A DNA stretch of 64,000 nucleotides from an uncultured Desulfuromonadales bacterium (GCA_945787295.1 CALZHQ010000001.1:1-64000), one strand, 5' to 3'. Shown: positions 52,807 to 60,827, numbered from the stretch's first letter. Numbers and translations are program-made. The notes: generated by a model from the sequence alone, not told the origin.

Positions 52807-54165
52807 TTATGCGTCGAGGGCGTACCGTTCAAGTTTGGTGTAGAGTGTCTTGCGATCGATCTCCAGGATCTTGGCCGCCTTGCTCTTGTTGCCACTGACC
52901 GCTGCGAGAACCTTGCCAATATGTTCTTTTTCGACCATCCAGAGCGGCGTCGTCGGAGCCCCCACGCTCCCGCTTCCGGGTTGTGGCAATGGAGCCCTCT
53001 GAGGGGAAAAGGGGAAGAGATCCGGGGTGATAATCGGCTCAACCGCGAGAATACAGGCCCGGCGAATGGTATTTTTCAGCTCGCGGACATTTCCCGACCA
53101 ATGGTGGGTGCCGAGTGCGGAGAGCGCCTCATCGGTGACCTCCCAGGTCTCTCCGCTGCGGAATGGGGTCTCTTTGAGAAAGTGCATCACCAGTGGCAGG
53201 ATATCCTCTGTCCGGTCCCGCAGGGGGGGCATGACAATCGGCAGCAGGTTAATCCGATGGAAAAGGTCCTCGCGAAAAACACCCCGCTCGACACAGCCCT
53301 GCAGGTCTTTGTTCGAGGCAAAGACAAACCGCACATCGACATGGATGTCACGACTGCCACCCAACCGGCGGAAGGTTCCGGTCTCAAGCACCCGCAGCAG
53401 CTTCACCTGCACATCGAGCGACATTTCCGAGACCTCATCCATGAACAAAGTGCCGTTGTCGGCCAGCTCGAAAAGACCGGCCCGGGCCTTGTTCGCGCTG
53501 GTGAAGGCCCCCTGCATGTGCCCGAACAGCTCACTCTCGGCAGTGTGCACATCGAGTCGGCCGCAGTTCACGGTGACAAAGGGCTTGTCTTTGCGGGTGC
53601 TGGCATCGTGAACGGCGCGGGCGGCCAGTTCTTTGCCGGTGCCGCTTTCGCCGAAGATAAGCACGTGCTCGTCAGTGCCTCCCCATCGTTTGACGGTGCT
53701 CAGCACCTTCTGAATCTCGTTGCTGCGGCCAACGATCTGATGATTATCCAGCTTGTTGATCTCTAGCCGCAGGTTGATATTTTCGCGGCGCAGGCGGTTC
53801 TTTTCATGGGCCTTGTCGATGACGATTTCCAGTTCGTCGAGTTTGACCGGCTTGGTCAGGTAATCATAGGCGCCGAGCTTGATGCATTTGACCGCCGTCT
53901 CGATGTCCCCGTGCCCGGTGAACATGATCACCTCGGGGATATTCGAGTGCTCGCGCATCCGCTCGAGAACCTCCACTCCGCCCATCTCCGGCATCTTGAC
54001 GTCGAGCAGCACAACGCTGAAACACTCCTCGACATAGCGGGAAAGCCCAACCTGGCCGTTGGCGGCAGACTGTACCTGATAGCCACTGCGCGCCAGTTCC
54101 ATCTCCAGCAACTCACGTAGCGGCGCTTCATCCTCGACGATAAGAATCTTCGCTTTAGTCCCCAT
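52807..54165 (-). CDS. Sigma-54-dependent response regulator (NtrC family)
   Basis: 452 residues: receiver domain (1-120; phospho-acceptor Asp55 in LLDVKMP, Lys105), AAA+ domain (145-370; Walker A GESGTGKE, Walker B LFMDE) and a C-terminal Fis-type helix-turn-helix (NKSKAAKILEIDRKTLYTKL). The sigma-54 contact loop reads GAFTSA, not GAFTGA (219-224), a change in an otherwise near-invariant motif. ATG and the kinase stop overlap (TAATG). It is the only sigma-54 activator in the window and the obvious controller of the eight sigma-54 promoters, including its own operon's. Confidence 0.95.
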   Translation of the reverse strand: MGTKAKILIVEDEAPLRELLEMELARSGYQVQSAANGQVGLSRYVEECFSVVLLDVKMPEMGGVEVLERMREHSNIPEVIMFTGHGDIETAVKCIKLGAYDYLTKPVKLDELEIVIDKAHEKNRLRRENINLRLEINKLDNHQIVGRSNEIQKVLSTVKRWGGTDEHVLIFGESGTGKELAARAVHDASTRKDKPFVTVNCGRLDVHTAESELFGHMQGAFTSANKARAGLFELADNGTLFMDEVSEMSLDVQVKLLRVLETGTFRRLGGSRDIHVDVRFVFASNKDLQGCVERGVFREDLFHRINLLPIVMPPLRDRTEDILPLVMHFLKETPFRSGETWEVTDEALSALGTHHWSGNVRELKNTIRRACILAVEPIITPDLFPFSPQRAPLPQPGSGSVGAPTTPLWMVEKEHIGKVLAAVSGNKSKAAKILEIDRKTLYTKLERYALDA

Positions 54166-55379
54166 TATTCATCCCGATTCAATGGCAGCTTGACAATGAA
54201 TTCCGTTCCGTGGCCAACCTGACTGTGGGCCTCAATCGAGCCTTGGTGTTTCTCAATGATGTCGTAAGTGACGGCCAACCCCAGACCCTGCCCTTTGCCA
54301 ACGACTTTGGTAGTAAAAAACGGGTTCCAGATCTGATCGAGCATCTCGGTTGCGATTCCGCAGCCGTTGTCGCTGACCCTGGCAACCACGTCGATCCCGT
54401 CATAATCGGTTTCGACCCGCACAATCCCCGCTTCTTCAACGGCCTGCAGCGAATTCATGATCAAATTCAAAAACACCTGCCGCAGGGAGCTGGCATCCCC
54501 ATAAACCGCAGGCAAAGAGGCCGCGAGATTCTCCTGCAGGCGGATCTTCATGTCCCGTTCCTTGTGGCGGACCAGTTCGAGCACTTCACCGATAATGCTG
54601 TTAAGATCAACGCGGCCGAAGGTTCCTTCAGACTTGCGGCTGAAGCTGAGCAGGCTGTCGATGATCCCCTTGCAACGATAGACTTCGCGGACGATGATAT
54701 CGAGATACTTCGGGAACTCGAGCAGACGCTGGTCTCCGGCCAGTGCCGGGTCGTCGCGAAAGCGGCGCTGCAAAGCCTCCGCATAGCCGGCCACCGAAGT
54801 CATCGGGTTGTTGATCTCATGGGCGACACCGGCAGCCAGAACGCCGATACTCGACATTTTTTCTGCCTGCAGCAGCTGCAGCTCCCGGTTTCGTCTTTCC
54901 GTCACGTCGCGAATAAACACCAGGGCGCGATTGCCCCCGGCAGGGTCTTCAATCGGCGTGGCGACCGCATCGTAATAGACATTTCGCCCACTGTTGCCCT
55001 GCGTACTGGTCATCGACAGCTGGGCACTCTGGCCGCGCAGGGCTTTTTCGACCGGGCAGGAGCCAATACCCGTTGTCGTGTTGGGGTGGAACAGGGCCTG
55101 ACAACTTTTCCCGATCAGCGTCTCTTTGGGGAAAAATCGCGGACAGACATGGTTGCGGTGCTGCACCAGCCCCTTGTTGTCGTAAATCACCACCGCATCG
55201 CTGATTGCATCGAAAACCGCCTGCAGCTCAGTCTTCTTGACCCTCAGCCCGAGGTTCGCGGCTTCGAGCTCTTGAATCTTCTGCTTGACCTCGCCGTAAA
55301 ATCCAATCTTGGAACTTTCGATCCCCAGCAGCGCGTCGAGAAAGCTATCGTCAACTTGAGTTGGCTTAATATCTTTCAT
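54165..55379 (-). CDS. PAS-domain sensor histidine kinase, partner of the sigma-54 regulator
   Basis: 404 residues: one PAS region (about 50-165, with CPVEKAL) then HisKA (phospho-acceptor His in VAHEINNPMTSVAGYAE) and HATPase (DNGCGIATEML, FFTTKVVGKGQGLGLA). No membrane span, so it senses an internal signal, such as redox state or an alcohol-derived metabolite. It lies between the second Fe-ADH (TGA followed by ATG) and the response regulator (one-base overlap), so the enzyme and its control pair are coexpressed. The C-terminal 320 residues are closely paralogous to the orphan kinase at 41933-43891. Confidence 0.92.
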   Translation of the reverse strand: MKDIKPTQVDDSFLDALLGIESSKIGFYGEVKQKIQELEAANLGLRVKKTELQAVFDAISDAVVIYDNKGLVQHRNHVCPRFFPKETLIGKSCQALFHPNTTTGIGSCPVEKALRGQSAQLSMTSTQGNSGRNVYYDAVATPIEDPAGGNRALVFIRDVTERRNRELQLLQAEKMSSIGVLAAGVAHEINNPMTSVAGYAEALQRRFRDDPALAGDQRLLEFPKYLDIIVREVYRCKGIIDSLLSFSRKSEGTFGRVDLNSIIGEVLELVRHKERDMKIRLQENLAASLPAVYGDASSLRQVFLNLIMNSLQAVEEAGIVRVETDYDGIDVVARVSDNGCGIATEMLDQIWNPFFTTKVVGKGQGLGLAVTYDIIEKHQGSIEAHSQVGHGTEFIVKLPLNRDE

Positions 55380-56540
55380 TCAGTAGGCTCGCTTCAAAAT
55401 ACCAAGCAGGTCTTCGCTGTCGGTCTGGCGCGGCGAGGTCAGTAAGCAGACATCCTTCAAGGCATTTTCTGCCAGGCCGGGCAAATCCTCTTCGCTGACG
55501 CCGAGTTCCCTCAACCCACGCGGCGCGCCGCCAGCATCAAGCAGCGAATCGATGATTTCCATGGCCATTTCTTCGGCAAACGGCTCATTGCCGTCCATGC
55601 GCTGACCCAGCGCATTAATCAGGTGCGGGATTTTTTCCCGGACAACCGGGAAATCATACTTCAAGACCTCCGGCAACAGGACAGCATTCACGTCACCATG
55701 ATTGGTATCATAGAGACCACCGATCGGGTGGGCCAAAGCGTGGCCGATCCCTAAGAGCGCGTTGGAAAACGCCATTCCTGCATGCAAGCTGGCGCGCGAC
55801 AGATCTTCAAGATCATCAATATGCCGCTCTTTCACCGCTCGGACGAAGCTTTTGGCTAATAAACTCAGGGCCTGGAGGGCGTTTACATCGGTCAGGGATG
55901 ACGCCGCCACGGAAAAGTAGGCCTCCACGGCATGCGAAAGAGCATCAACGGCGGTACTGCCAACATACTCATCCGGCAGGGTTTTTAAGGTTTCCGGATC
56001 CGTCAGGCTGATGTCAGGGGCGACGCAGCGGCTCATGATCGTGAACTTACATTTCTCGGTGGTATCGTTGATGACTGCGAACTGGGAGACATCTGACCCT
56101 GTGCCACAGGTCGTCGGGCACAGCACCAATGGCGGCAGAGGGCGATGGATCTGATCGGTTCCCCGGTAGTCCTGTATGCGACCACCATTCGCACCAAGGA
56201 TCGCAATCCCCTTCGCCGCATCCATCGCACTGCCTCCTCCGAGCCCGACGATCACGTCGGCGCCGCTGGCGATGTATTCTCGATATCCTGCCTCGACTTC
56301 GTAATCTTTTGGATTGCTGGTGATCTGGTCGAAGTAGACAAATCCCAGTCCGGATTCCAGCAGGCTTTTCATCACCCGATCAACCCAGCCGGCCTTGAAC
56401 AGCCCCTGATCGCTGACCAGGAAAATTTTTTTGCCGCCCAGCCGCTTTGCGCAAGAGCCAACCTGCCCCAAAAGCCCACGACCGAAAATGATTTCAGGAA
56501 CTTCAAACTTGCAATGATGGTGTTGATTCTCTCCGATCAT
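55380..56540 (-). CDS. Iron-containing (group III) alcohol dehydrogenase 2
   Basis: 386 residues. GGGSAMDAAKGI and CGTGSDVS form the nucleotide site; metal ligands are in DALSHAVEAY and GHALAHPIGGLYDTNHGD. It is related to, but clearly distinct from, Fe-ADH 1 (length and N-terminus differ). It opens the operon Fe-ADH 2, kinase, sigma-54 regulator, possibly moaA and MOSC. The predicted sigma-54 start is about 90 bases upstream of the ATG. Like Fe-ADH 1, it is a candidate nicotinoprotein partner for mycofactocin; ordinary soluble NAD-dependent activity is equally possible. Confidence 0.9.
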   Translation of the reverse strand: MIGENQHHHCKFEVPEIIFGRGLLGQVGSCAKRLGGKKIFLVSDQGLFKAGWVDRVMKSLLESGLGFVYFDQITSNPKDYEVEAGYREYIASGADVIVGLGGGSAMDAAKGIAILGANGGRIQDYRGTDQIHRPLPPLVLCPTTCGTGSDVSQFAVINDTTEKCKFTIMSRCVAPDISLTDPETLKTLPDEYVGSTAVDALSHAVEAYFSVAASSLTDVNALQALSLLAKSFVRAVKERHIDDLEDLSRASLHAGMAFSNALLGIGHALAHPIGGLYDTNHGDVNAVLLPEVLKYDFPVVREKIPHLINALGQRMDGNEPFAEEMAMEIIDSLLDAGGAPRGLRELGVSEEDLPGLAENALKDVCLLTSPRQTDSEDLLGILKRAY

Positions 56541-56639
56541 ACAAACGACCTCGCAGAGCCGAAAAATGCCCTGAAAAACTTGCTAAAAGATTGGCATTGC
56601 AAAGGAATTTTTCATCTCTAAACACCGTATCAATATCCT

Positions 56640-56655
56640 AGCAATACCCATGCCC
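56640..56655 (-). promoter_or_regulatory. Sigma-54 promoter of Fe-ADH 2 and its regulators
   Basis: Minus strand GGGCATGGGTATTGCT keeps the invariant GG and GC with correct spacing. TAGAACAATGTTATTGTT (56673-56656) is directly upstream, differing at one position from the element before the quinoprotein ADH. Confidence 0.8.
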
Positions 56656-56720
56656 AACAATAACATTGTTCTACAGAATTAGACGGTTTCGCCTGCCAGG
56701 ACCACATTAAGGGAGTTTTC

Positions 56721-56744
56721 TCTACGCTGTTGCAAATATCCACA
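56721..56744 (-). promoter_or_regulatory. Candidate enhancer of Fe-ADH 2
   Basis: TGTGGA-N12-CGTAGA on the minus strand: hexamers 18 bp apart as upstream of mftA and the right-hand maturase; CAACAG precedes the second hexamer here and at 60638-60643. It lies 66-89 bp upstream of the -24 box. Confidence 0.5.
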
Positions 56745-56919
56745 AACTCCCCCTAAAGACACCCATAAAGGCCGAGCTATGACGTCACAGCTAACCACAG
56801 AATCTACTTTTGTCAATATTATTAAGCAATTAAATATACTTCCGGAACATTAATGATGGTTTTCTGCGAGCAGCGGACAGCTGAGCACACTGCCGCGAAC
56901 GCGCGTCTTATCCAATAAG

Positions 56920-56934
56920 TCCACAAAATCTACG
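56920..56934 (-). promoter_or_regulatory. Possible enhancer half-sites for the DUF4242 promoter
   Basis: TCCACA and TCTACG (minus TGTGGA and CGTAGA) recur here, but only 9 bp apart, 66-80 bp upstream of the rightward sigma-54 promoter. Confidence 0.3.
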
Positions 56935-56999
56935 GAACTTATTGCATCTGAACACTGAAAACACATTTCGATCCCCCTGAATAACGCTGTTTTACACCT

Positions 57000-57015
57000 T
57001 GGCACCTTGGTTGCA
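57000..57015 (+). promoter_or_regulatory. Sigma-54 promoter of the DUF4242/AmiS operon
   Basis: TGGCACCTTGGTTGCA is a perfect match; start expected near 57027. ATAACGCTGTTTTACACCT (56981-56999) abuts it and shares AACGCTGTTT with the element before the promoter at 7193. Confidence 0.87.
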
Positions 57016-57091
57016 ATTGCTGGCGCCGTCACCAAGTAAAGTCATCAACAATGAGAGAACAAACCTCAAACCAAAGAGACAGGAGTCGTTG

Positions 57092-57364
57092 ATGCCGAAA
57101 TATATCATTGAACGGGAAATTCCCCAGGCCGGTGACTTAAGCCCTGCGGATCTCCAAGCCATCTCGCAAAAATCCTGCGGCATCCTGCAGACCATGGGAC
57201 CTGAAATCCAGTGGGTTGAGAGCTATGTCACCGCAGATAAGGTTTATTGCGTTTATATCGCTCCCAACGAAGCGGCGGTCAGGGAACATGCTCAGCAGGG
57301 CGGTTTTCCTGCGAACAGTGTCGCTGCGGTCAAGGTCACCATCGACCCGACAACCGCAGAATAA
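57092..57364 (+). CDS. DUF4242 small protein
   Basis: 90 residues, AGGAG ribosome site. The family pattern is plain: YIIEREIPQAGDLS, then WVESYVTADKVYCVYIAPNE, REHAQQGGFPAN and the ending IDPTTAE. DUF4242 members are small ferredoxin-fold dimers; one characterised relative binds nickel. Their biological role is not established. It is the first gene of the sigma-54-driven rightward operon, followed by AmiS/UreI 48 bases later. Confidence 0.88.
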   Translation: MPKYIIEREIPQAGDLSPADLQAISQKSCGILQTMGPEIQWVESYVTADKVYCVYIAPNEAAVREHAQQGGFPANSVAAVKVTIDPTTAE

Positions 57365-57412
57365 ACTTAGATCCCGCAGTTTCAACTGACGGGTTTAATT
57401 AAGGAGCGAACA

Positions 57413-57943
57413 ATGACGTTAGCTTTACTTCTCCTCATCTGCATGATGTGGGTTCCGGTTGGAATGTTTTTCCTCGGCCACGGCGAGGCCAAAAGCACCG
57501 GCTTTGTGACTGCGGTTGTCGGGACCCTGGTTGTCATCGGCGCGATTTTACAGGCCGCCATTTTTTCCGATCCCTTTACCGCCGGATTGTTGTTTGTTTT
57601 CGGCGTGCTTTACCTGCAGACAGCCCATGCCCTTCTGTCGGGGCTCGAAGATATGCGGACCGTGGGCAACGGTGCTCTGGTGGTTGCGATTATCTGCGCC
57701 ATGTATGCGTATCTCTTTTTCACCGGCGGCGGCGTCAAGGCCGACGGTTCGACAATCATCGGCGTCACCCCCTATCTGGGCTTCATGAACGTGACGTTCG
57801 TCGTCATCTGTCTCACCGTCGTTGGTGTGACCTACGGCAAACTGAGCGCCAAACTTGCGGCGTACATGTTTTTGGTCCTGAGCTTTACCTGTTTGTTTGT
57901 CCCGGCCATCGGATTGATGGGGTACGGGAAGCTTCCGTTCTAA
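57413..57943 (+). CDS. AmiS/UreI-family channel
   Basis: 176 residues, six membrane helices, AAGGAG ribosome site. It resembles AmiS/UreI (MTLALLLLICMMWVPVGMFFLGHGE; TPYLGFMNVTF; a late TYGKLSAKLAAYMF). Known members conduct urea or short-chain amides. No urease or amidase gene is near; within an alcohol regulon, passage of another small neutral molecule or a weak acid such as acetate is worth considering (inference). Confidence 0.85.
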   Translation: MTLALLLLICMMWVPVGMFFLGHGEAKSTGFVTAVVGTLVVIGAILQAAIFSDPFTAGLLFVFGVLYLQTAHALLSGLEDMRTVGNGALVVAIICAMYAYLFFTGGGVKADGSTIIGVTPYLGFMNVTFVVICLTVVGVTYGKLSAKLAAYMFLVLSFTCLFVPAIGLMGYGKLPF

Positions 57944-57955
57944 GACGGAAACAGA

Positions 57956-58090
57956 ATGAACTGCCAGACGTTTGTGCAATGTTTACGGCAGGCTTTAGAG
58001 GCAGATCGTGATTACTGGCAATCTTGGTGCCGGCATATCTCTCAACACCGGTATTTATCTTTTTTGCCAAGTCGATCCGGCCGTAATTAA
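57956..58090 (+). CDS. Possible 44-residue small protein
   Basis: An open frame starting ATGAACTGCCAG, 12 bases after the AmiS gene, with only a weak GGAAA before it. The peptide has three Cys and many Trp/Tyr/Arg/His, with no family resemblance. It ends just before the hairpin at 58101. May be chance. Confidence 0.25.
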   Translation: MNCQTFVQCLRQALEADRDYWQSWCRHISQHRYLSFLPSRSGRN

Positions 58091-58100
58091 TTTGTTGCTT

Positions 58101-58127
58101 GCTGTCAGATAACCTGACAGCTTTTTT
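58101..58127 (+). terminator. Rho-independent terminator before the porin gene
   Basis: GCTGTCAG, loop ATAAC, CTGACAGC, then TTTTTT: a textbook terminator for the DUF4242/AmiS genes. It ends only 15 bases before the porin ATG, so it either separates the units or attenuates porin expression from the sigma-54 promoter. Confidence 0.85.
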
Positions 58128-58142
58128 AAGAAAGGGAAATTT

Positions 58143-59273
58143 ATGAAATCAGTACAGTTTTTGAGAGGTTTTCTTGCTTGTCTTGTTGTCCTGGCACTCT
58201 GCCTGCCAGCCTCTGCCGCGATCACGCTCTATGACAAAGATGACACAACTGTCTCGGTTGACGCATTTTTCAACACGTTTTACGTCCACAATAGCGAAGA
58301 GAATGGCGTTGAACAATCCCGCGTCAAGATGGGTTTCCTGCCCAACTACGTCGGCCTCAATTTCAGCAAGCAAGTCGGCAATCTGAAATTAGGCGGTCGC
58401 TCCTCTTTCTGGGTTACCATCAACGACAGCGACTCCACTCTCACGAGTACTGGCATCGATGTACGTCAGTTCTATGGTACGGTCGAGAGCGACTGGGGGC
58501 AGATCCTGTTCGGGAAAGACTTCACCCTGTTTAACCGTTCCAATATCTTCCAGGATGAGATTCTGATCGGTTTCGGTAAAACCGGTGGCATTCCAGGCAT
58601 TGATGCCACGGGAGTCTCCTTCGGCAATATCGGCTCCGGCTACACCTATCCGCTCCCCTCCGCTCAGATCACCTACCGCACCCCCAACATGGCCGGCTTC
58701 AAACTGGCGGTCGGCATTATTGATCCGTCCAGAACCTCAGGAACTGGCGGCGAAGAGAATATGCCGCGCTTCGAAGGGGAACTGACCTACAGTCAAGACT
58801 TTGATCCAGTCTCGGTGCTCGCCTGGGGCGGGTTTCTCTTCCAATCATCCGAGAATGGCGCCGCCGGGGACGTCGATTCCCAGGGCTTCTCCTACGGTCT
58901 GAATGTGAAGATTGCCGGCTTCAGCCTGACCGGCTCAGGGTTTACCGGTGAGGCAATTGGCAAGCAGGTTGGCCCAGGGTTTGTCCTCGGCGCCGCTGAT
59001 CCGCTGCTGGAGGGCGGGAGTGAAGTCGACAGTCATGGCTATCTGGTGCAGGGGTCCTACACCATCAACAAGGTCCGCCTGGTGGGTTCCTATGGCTACA
59101 GCGAGCTTGAGGCCGCAACAAACCTGGAGGATGAGACAGTCATTGGAGCGATTATGTATTCCATCAATGACTACCTGAAGCTGGTCGCAGAATACAACGT
59201 CCAAACCCTCACCTCCGGCAGCACCGAAACCGATATCGATACGATCGCCTTAGGTGCGGTACTCAACTTCTAA
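58143..59273 (+). CDS. Outer-membrane porin
   Basis: 376 residues with a signal peptide (FLACLVVLALCLPASAA). The mature protein alternates short polar/aromatic strands and glycine-rich turns, as in 16-strand general porins of the Gram-negative porin_4 type, and ends with an outer-membrane C-terminal strand (DTIALGAVLNF, terminal Phe). The segment LFGKDFTLFNRSNIF lies in the channel-constriction region expected for such porins. It probably lets small solutes, perhaps alcohols or amides, into the periplasm. A terminator lies on each side of the gene. Confidence 0.85.
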   Translation: MKSVQFLRGFLACLVVLALCLPASAAITLYDKDDTTVSVDAFFNTFYVHNSEENGVEQSRVKMGFLPNYVGLNFSKQVGNLKLGGRSSFWVTINDSDSTLTSTGIDVRQFYGTVESDWGQILFGKDFTLFNRSNIFQDEILIGFGKTGGIPGIDATGVSFGNIGSGYTYPLPSAQITYRTPNMAGFKLAVGIIDPSRTSGTGGEENMPRFEGELTYSQDFDPVSVLAWGGFLFQSSENGAAGDVDSQGFSYGLNVKIAGFSLTGSGFTGEAIGKQVGPGFVLGAADPLLEGGSEVDSHGYLVQGSYTINKVRLVGSYGYSELEAATNLEDETVIGAIMYSINDYLKLVAEYNVQTLTSGSTETDIDTIALGAVLNF

Positions 59274-59301
59274 TCCGTAAAATCTACTTTCAGGCGTGAT
59301 T

Positions 59302-59336
59302 AATCTGCCAGGGGTTTTTGCCCCTGGCAGATTTTT
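59302..59336 (+). terminator. Rho-independent terminator after the porin gene
   Basis: AATCTGCCAGGGG, loop TTTTTG, CCCCTGGCAGATT, then TTT: a very stable 12-13-bp stem with U-tract. The next gene starts 26 bases later with its own ribosome site, so it depends on read-through or a promoter not recognised. Confidence 0.9.
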
Positions 59337-59361
59337 CTGCAGATTAAGACAGGAGTTGGGG

Positions 59362-59610
59362 ATGGCAATGGACATACCTCCTGGGAATGATCCGGTCTGG
59401 CAGGACATTCTCACGGGTAAAACAGAATGCAATTTTGATCATTTCGCGGTAAAACTACTCCAAAGCGCTCTTTCCAGGAACCTCTGTGAAGATCCGTCAC
59501 CGACAAATCTGCGCAAATGCTGTGAAACGCTACGAGAATTTTTTGTCCAAAATGCTGAGCAGCCCTCCGTGAAGCTGGATATAAAGAAAATCAACCGGAC
59601 GGAGCAATAA
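59362..59610 (+). CDS. Hypothetical small protein
   Basis: 82 residues from the ATG at 59362, selected because AGGAGTTGGGG precedes it; a GTG at 59296 lies within the terminator. Soluble and mixed charged, with the cysteines in NLCEDPSP and RKCCETLREF. I recognise no family. The next gene begins 2 bases after its stop, so the two are probably partners. Confidence 0.6.
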   Translation: MAMDIPPGNDPVWQDILTGKTECNFDHFAVKLLQSALSRNLCEDPSPTNLRKCCETLREFFVQNAEQPSVKLDIKKINRTEQ

Positions 59611-59612
59611 AC

Positions 59613-60614
59613 TTGGGCCCTGAAATTTATACACCTGCCGAAGTCTGTAACATGGTTGGCCAAGGGAGAAGGCTGCTCCTGGCGGGCGACGAGTCCTTGC
59701 TGCGCGAAATTCCTGCAGGGAACTGGATCGGCGGGACCATCCCCTATTTCATGACCCGTGCCGGCGGGGTAACAACCAGCGAGCTGATTCATGTTACCGA
59801 GCTTCCCGACTATGTGACCGAGATAGAATTGAAGCGCTACACCGCCGATGATATCTCGCAGGTCTATACCGACGCGCCGGAAAACGGGTTCAGTATCATC
59901 ATCATTCCGGCGCAAAGCTCGACCCACTTTTCTTTTGCCCTCAACGCCCCCAATTATGAAAACTTTGCCATGCGCCCCCTGATCGGCTGGATCTCGGGAA
60001 CCTATCTGGACGAAAGAGGGAAAAAGACCCCCAAGATTTTTGACGGCACCAATGCCGAAATGATCGAAGATGGGGCTATCGTCATGCATGCCCGACTGCC
60101 GCATAACAAAGTCGCGGATATCGGGATTATCAACATGTTCGAGCAGGGCGATGGCGACACCATCACCTTTCCCGAATCAGGGTTTTGCACTAAAGAGGCC
60201 TTTATTAATGGCAAGCCTGTCGACTTCGCCAACTATATCCAGCAGAAACAGCTTGATAAACGCCTGCCACTGGTCGCGAATTATTTTGGAGCCATGCTCA
60301 ATACGACCTTCAAGGCGACGCTCGGTCCGGATGGAGAAGTCCAGTTCTATAATTCGGTGTTCAGCTTTCTGGAATACAAACATGCTAAGCCGATTCAGAA
60401 TTACACCGCGCAATTCACCAGAAATGTCTCCATGGGACTGGGCATTCAAGCCGTTTTTGCCTGCAACTGTATCCTGAACTATATTCATTCAGATCTGGAA
60501 AGAAAGCATATCGATTGTGTACCCGGACCGGCAACTTTCGGTGAGATTGCTTATCAGACCCTGAATCAGACTTTGGTCTACCTGAGAATCATCGACCTGT
60601 ACAACCGCTACTGA
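59613..60614 (+). CDS. Uncharacterised protein (DUF6976-like)
   Basis: 333 residues with a TTG start, 2 bases after the preceding gene. No signal peptide or membrane helix. The sequence looks like a conserved cytosolic enzyme-like protein (RRLLLAGDESLLREIPAGNW, IGGTIPYFMTRAGG; IIIPAQSSTHFSF), resembling a family annotated only as a DUF in Geobacter relatives; I name the DUF with limited confidence. Cysteines are few. Its position between porin and SPASM maturase suggests it may be a target or partner of the latter. Confidence 0.6.
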   Translation: MGPEIYTPAEVCNMVGQGRRLLLAGDESLLREIPAGNWIGGTIPYFMTRAGGVTTSELIHVTELPDYVTEIELKRYTADDISQVYTDAPENGFSIIIIPAQSSTHFSFALNAPNYENFAMRPLIGWISGTYLDERGKKTPKIFDGTNAEMIEDGAIVMHARLPHNKVADIGIINMFEQGDGDTITFPESGFCTKEAFINGKPVDFANYIQQKQLDKRLPLVANYFGAMLNTTFKATLGPDGEVQFYNSVFSFLEYKHAKPIQNYTAQFTRNVSMGLGIQAVFACNCILNYIHSDLERKHIDCVPGPATFGEIAYQTLNQTLVYLRIIDLYNRY

Positions 60615-60625
60615 ACCTCTTCCAC

Positions 60626-60649
60626 TGTAGATGAAATCAACAGTGTAGA
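60626..60649 (+). promoter_or_regulatory. Candidate enhancer upstream of the right-hand SPASM maturase
   Basis: TGTAGA-N12-TGTAGA (60626-60631 and 60644-60649), identical in sequence and spacing to the pair upstream of mftA; also ACTGT-N11-ACAGT as an inverted repeat. 163-186 bp upstream of the -24 box. Confidence 0.5.
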
Positions 60650-60811
60650 GGGCGGCCCCATTCATCACCATTTAGTCTGCCAACAAAAGTTCCAGCCACA
60701 ACGAACAAACGATCAGCCATCAGCACCAGCGAAAGAAATAAATATCTGTATTTATTAAATTATTCCTGTTTTTCTAACAGAACTGTTTCAATTGCCACAT
60801 AACTCGACTCT

Positions 60812-60827
60812 TGGTGCAGCTTTTGCT
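60812..60827 (+). promoter_or_regulatory. Sigma-54-like promoter of the right-hand SPASM maturase
   Basis: TGGTGCAGCTTTTGCT: invariant GG and GC with right spacing, but T for C in the -24 box. GAACTGTTTCAATTG (60779-60793) upstream resembles the proximal element at a larger distance. Confidence 0.6.

Larger units (their letters stand above)
56541..57091. other. Divergent control region Fe-ADH 2 / DUF4242
   Basis: 551 bases without a gene. It contains sigma-54 promoters in both directions and hexamer sites for each. The middle (about 56760-56860) is A/T-rich. No small gene with a ribosome site is seen. Confidence 0.7.
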
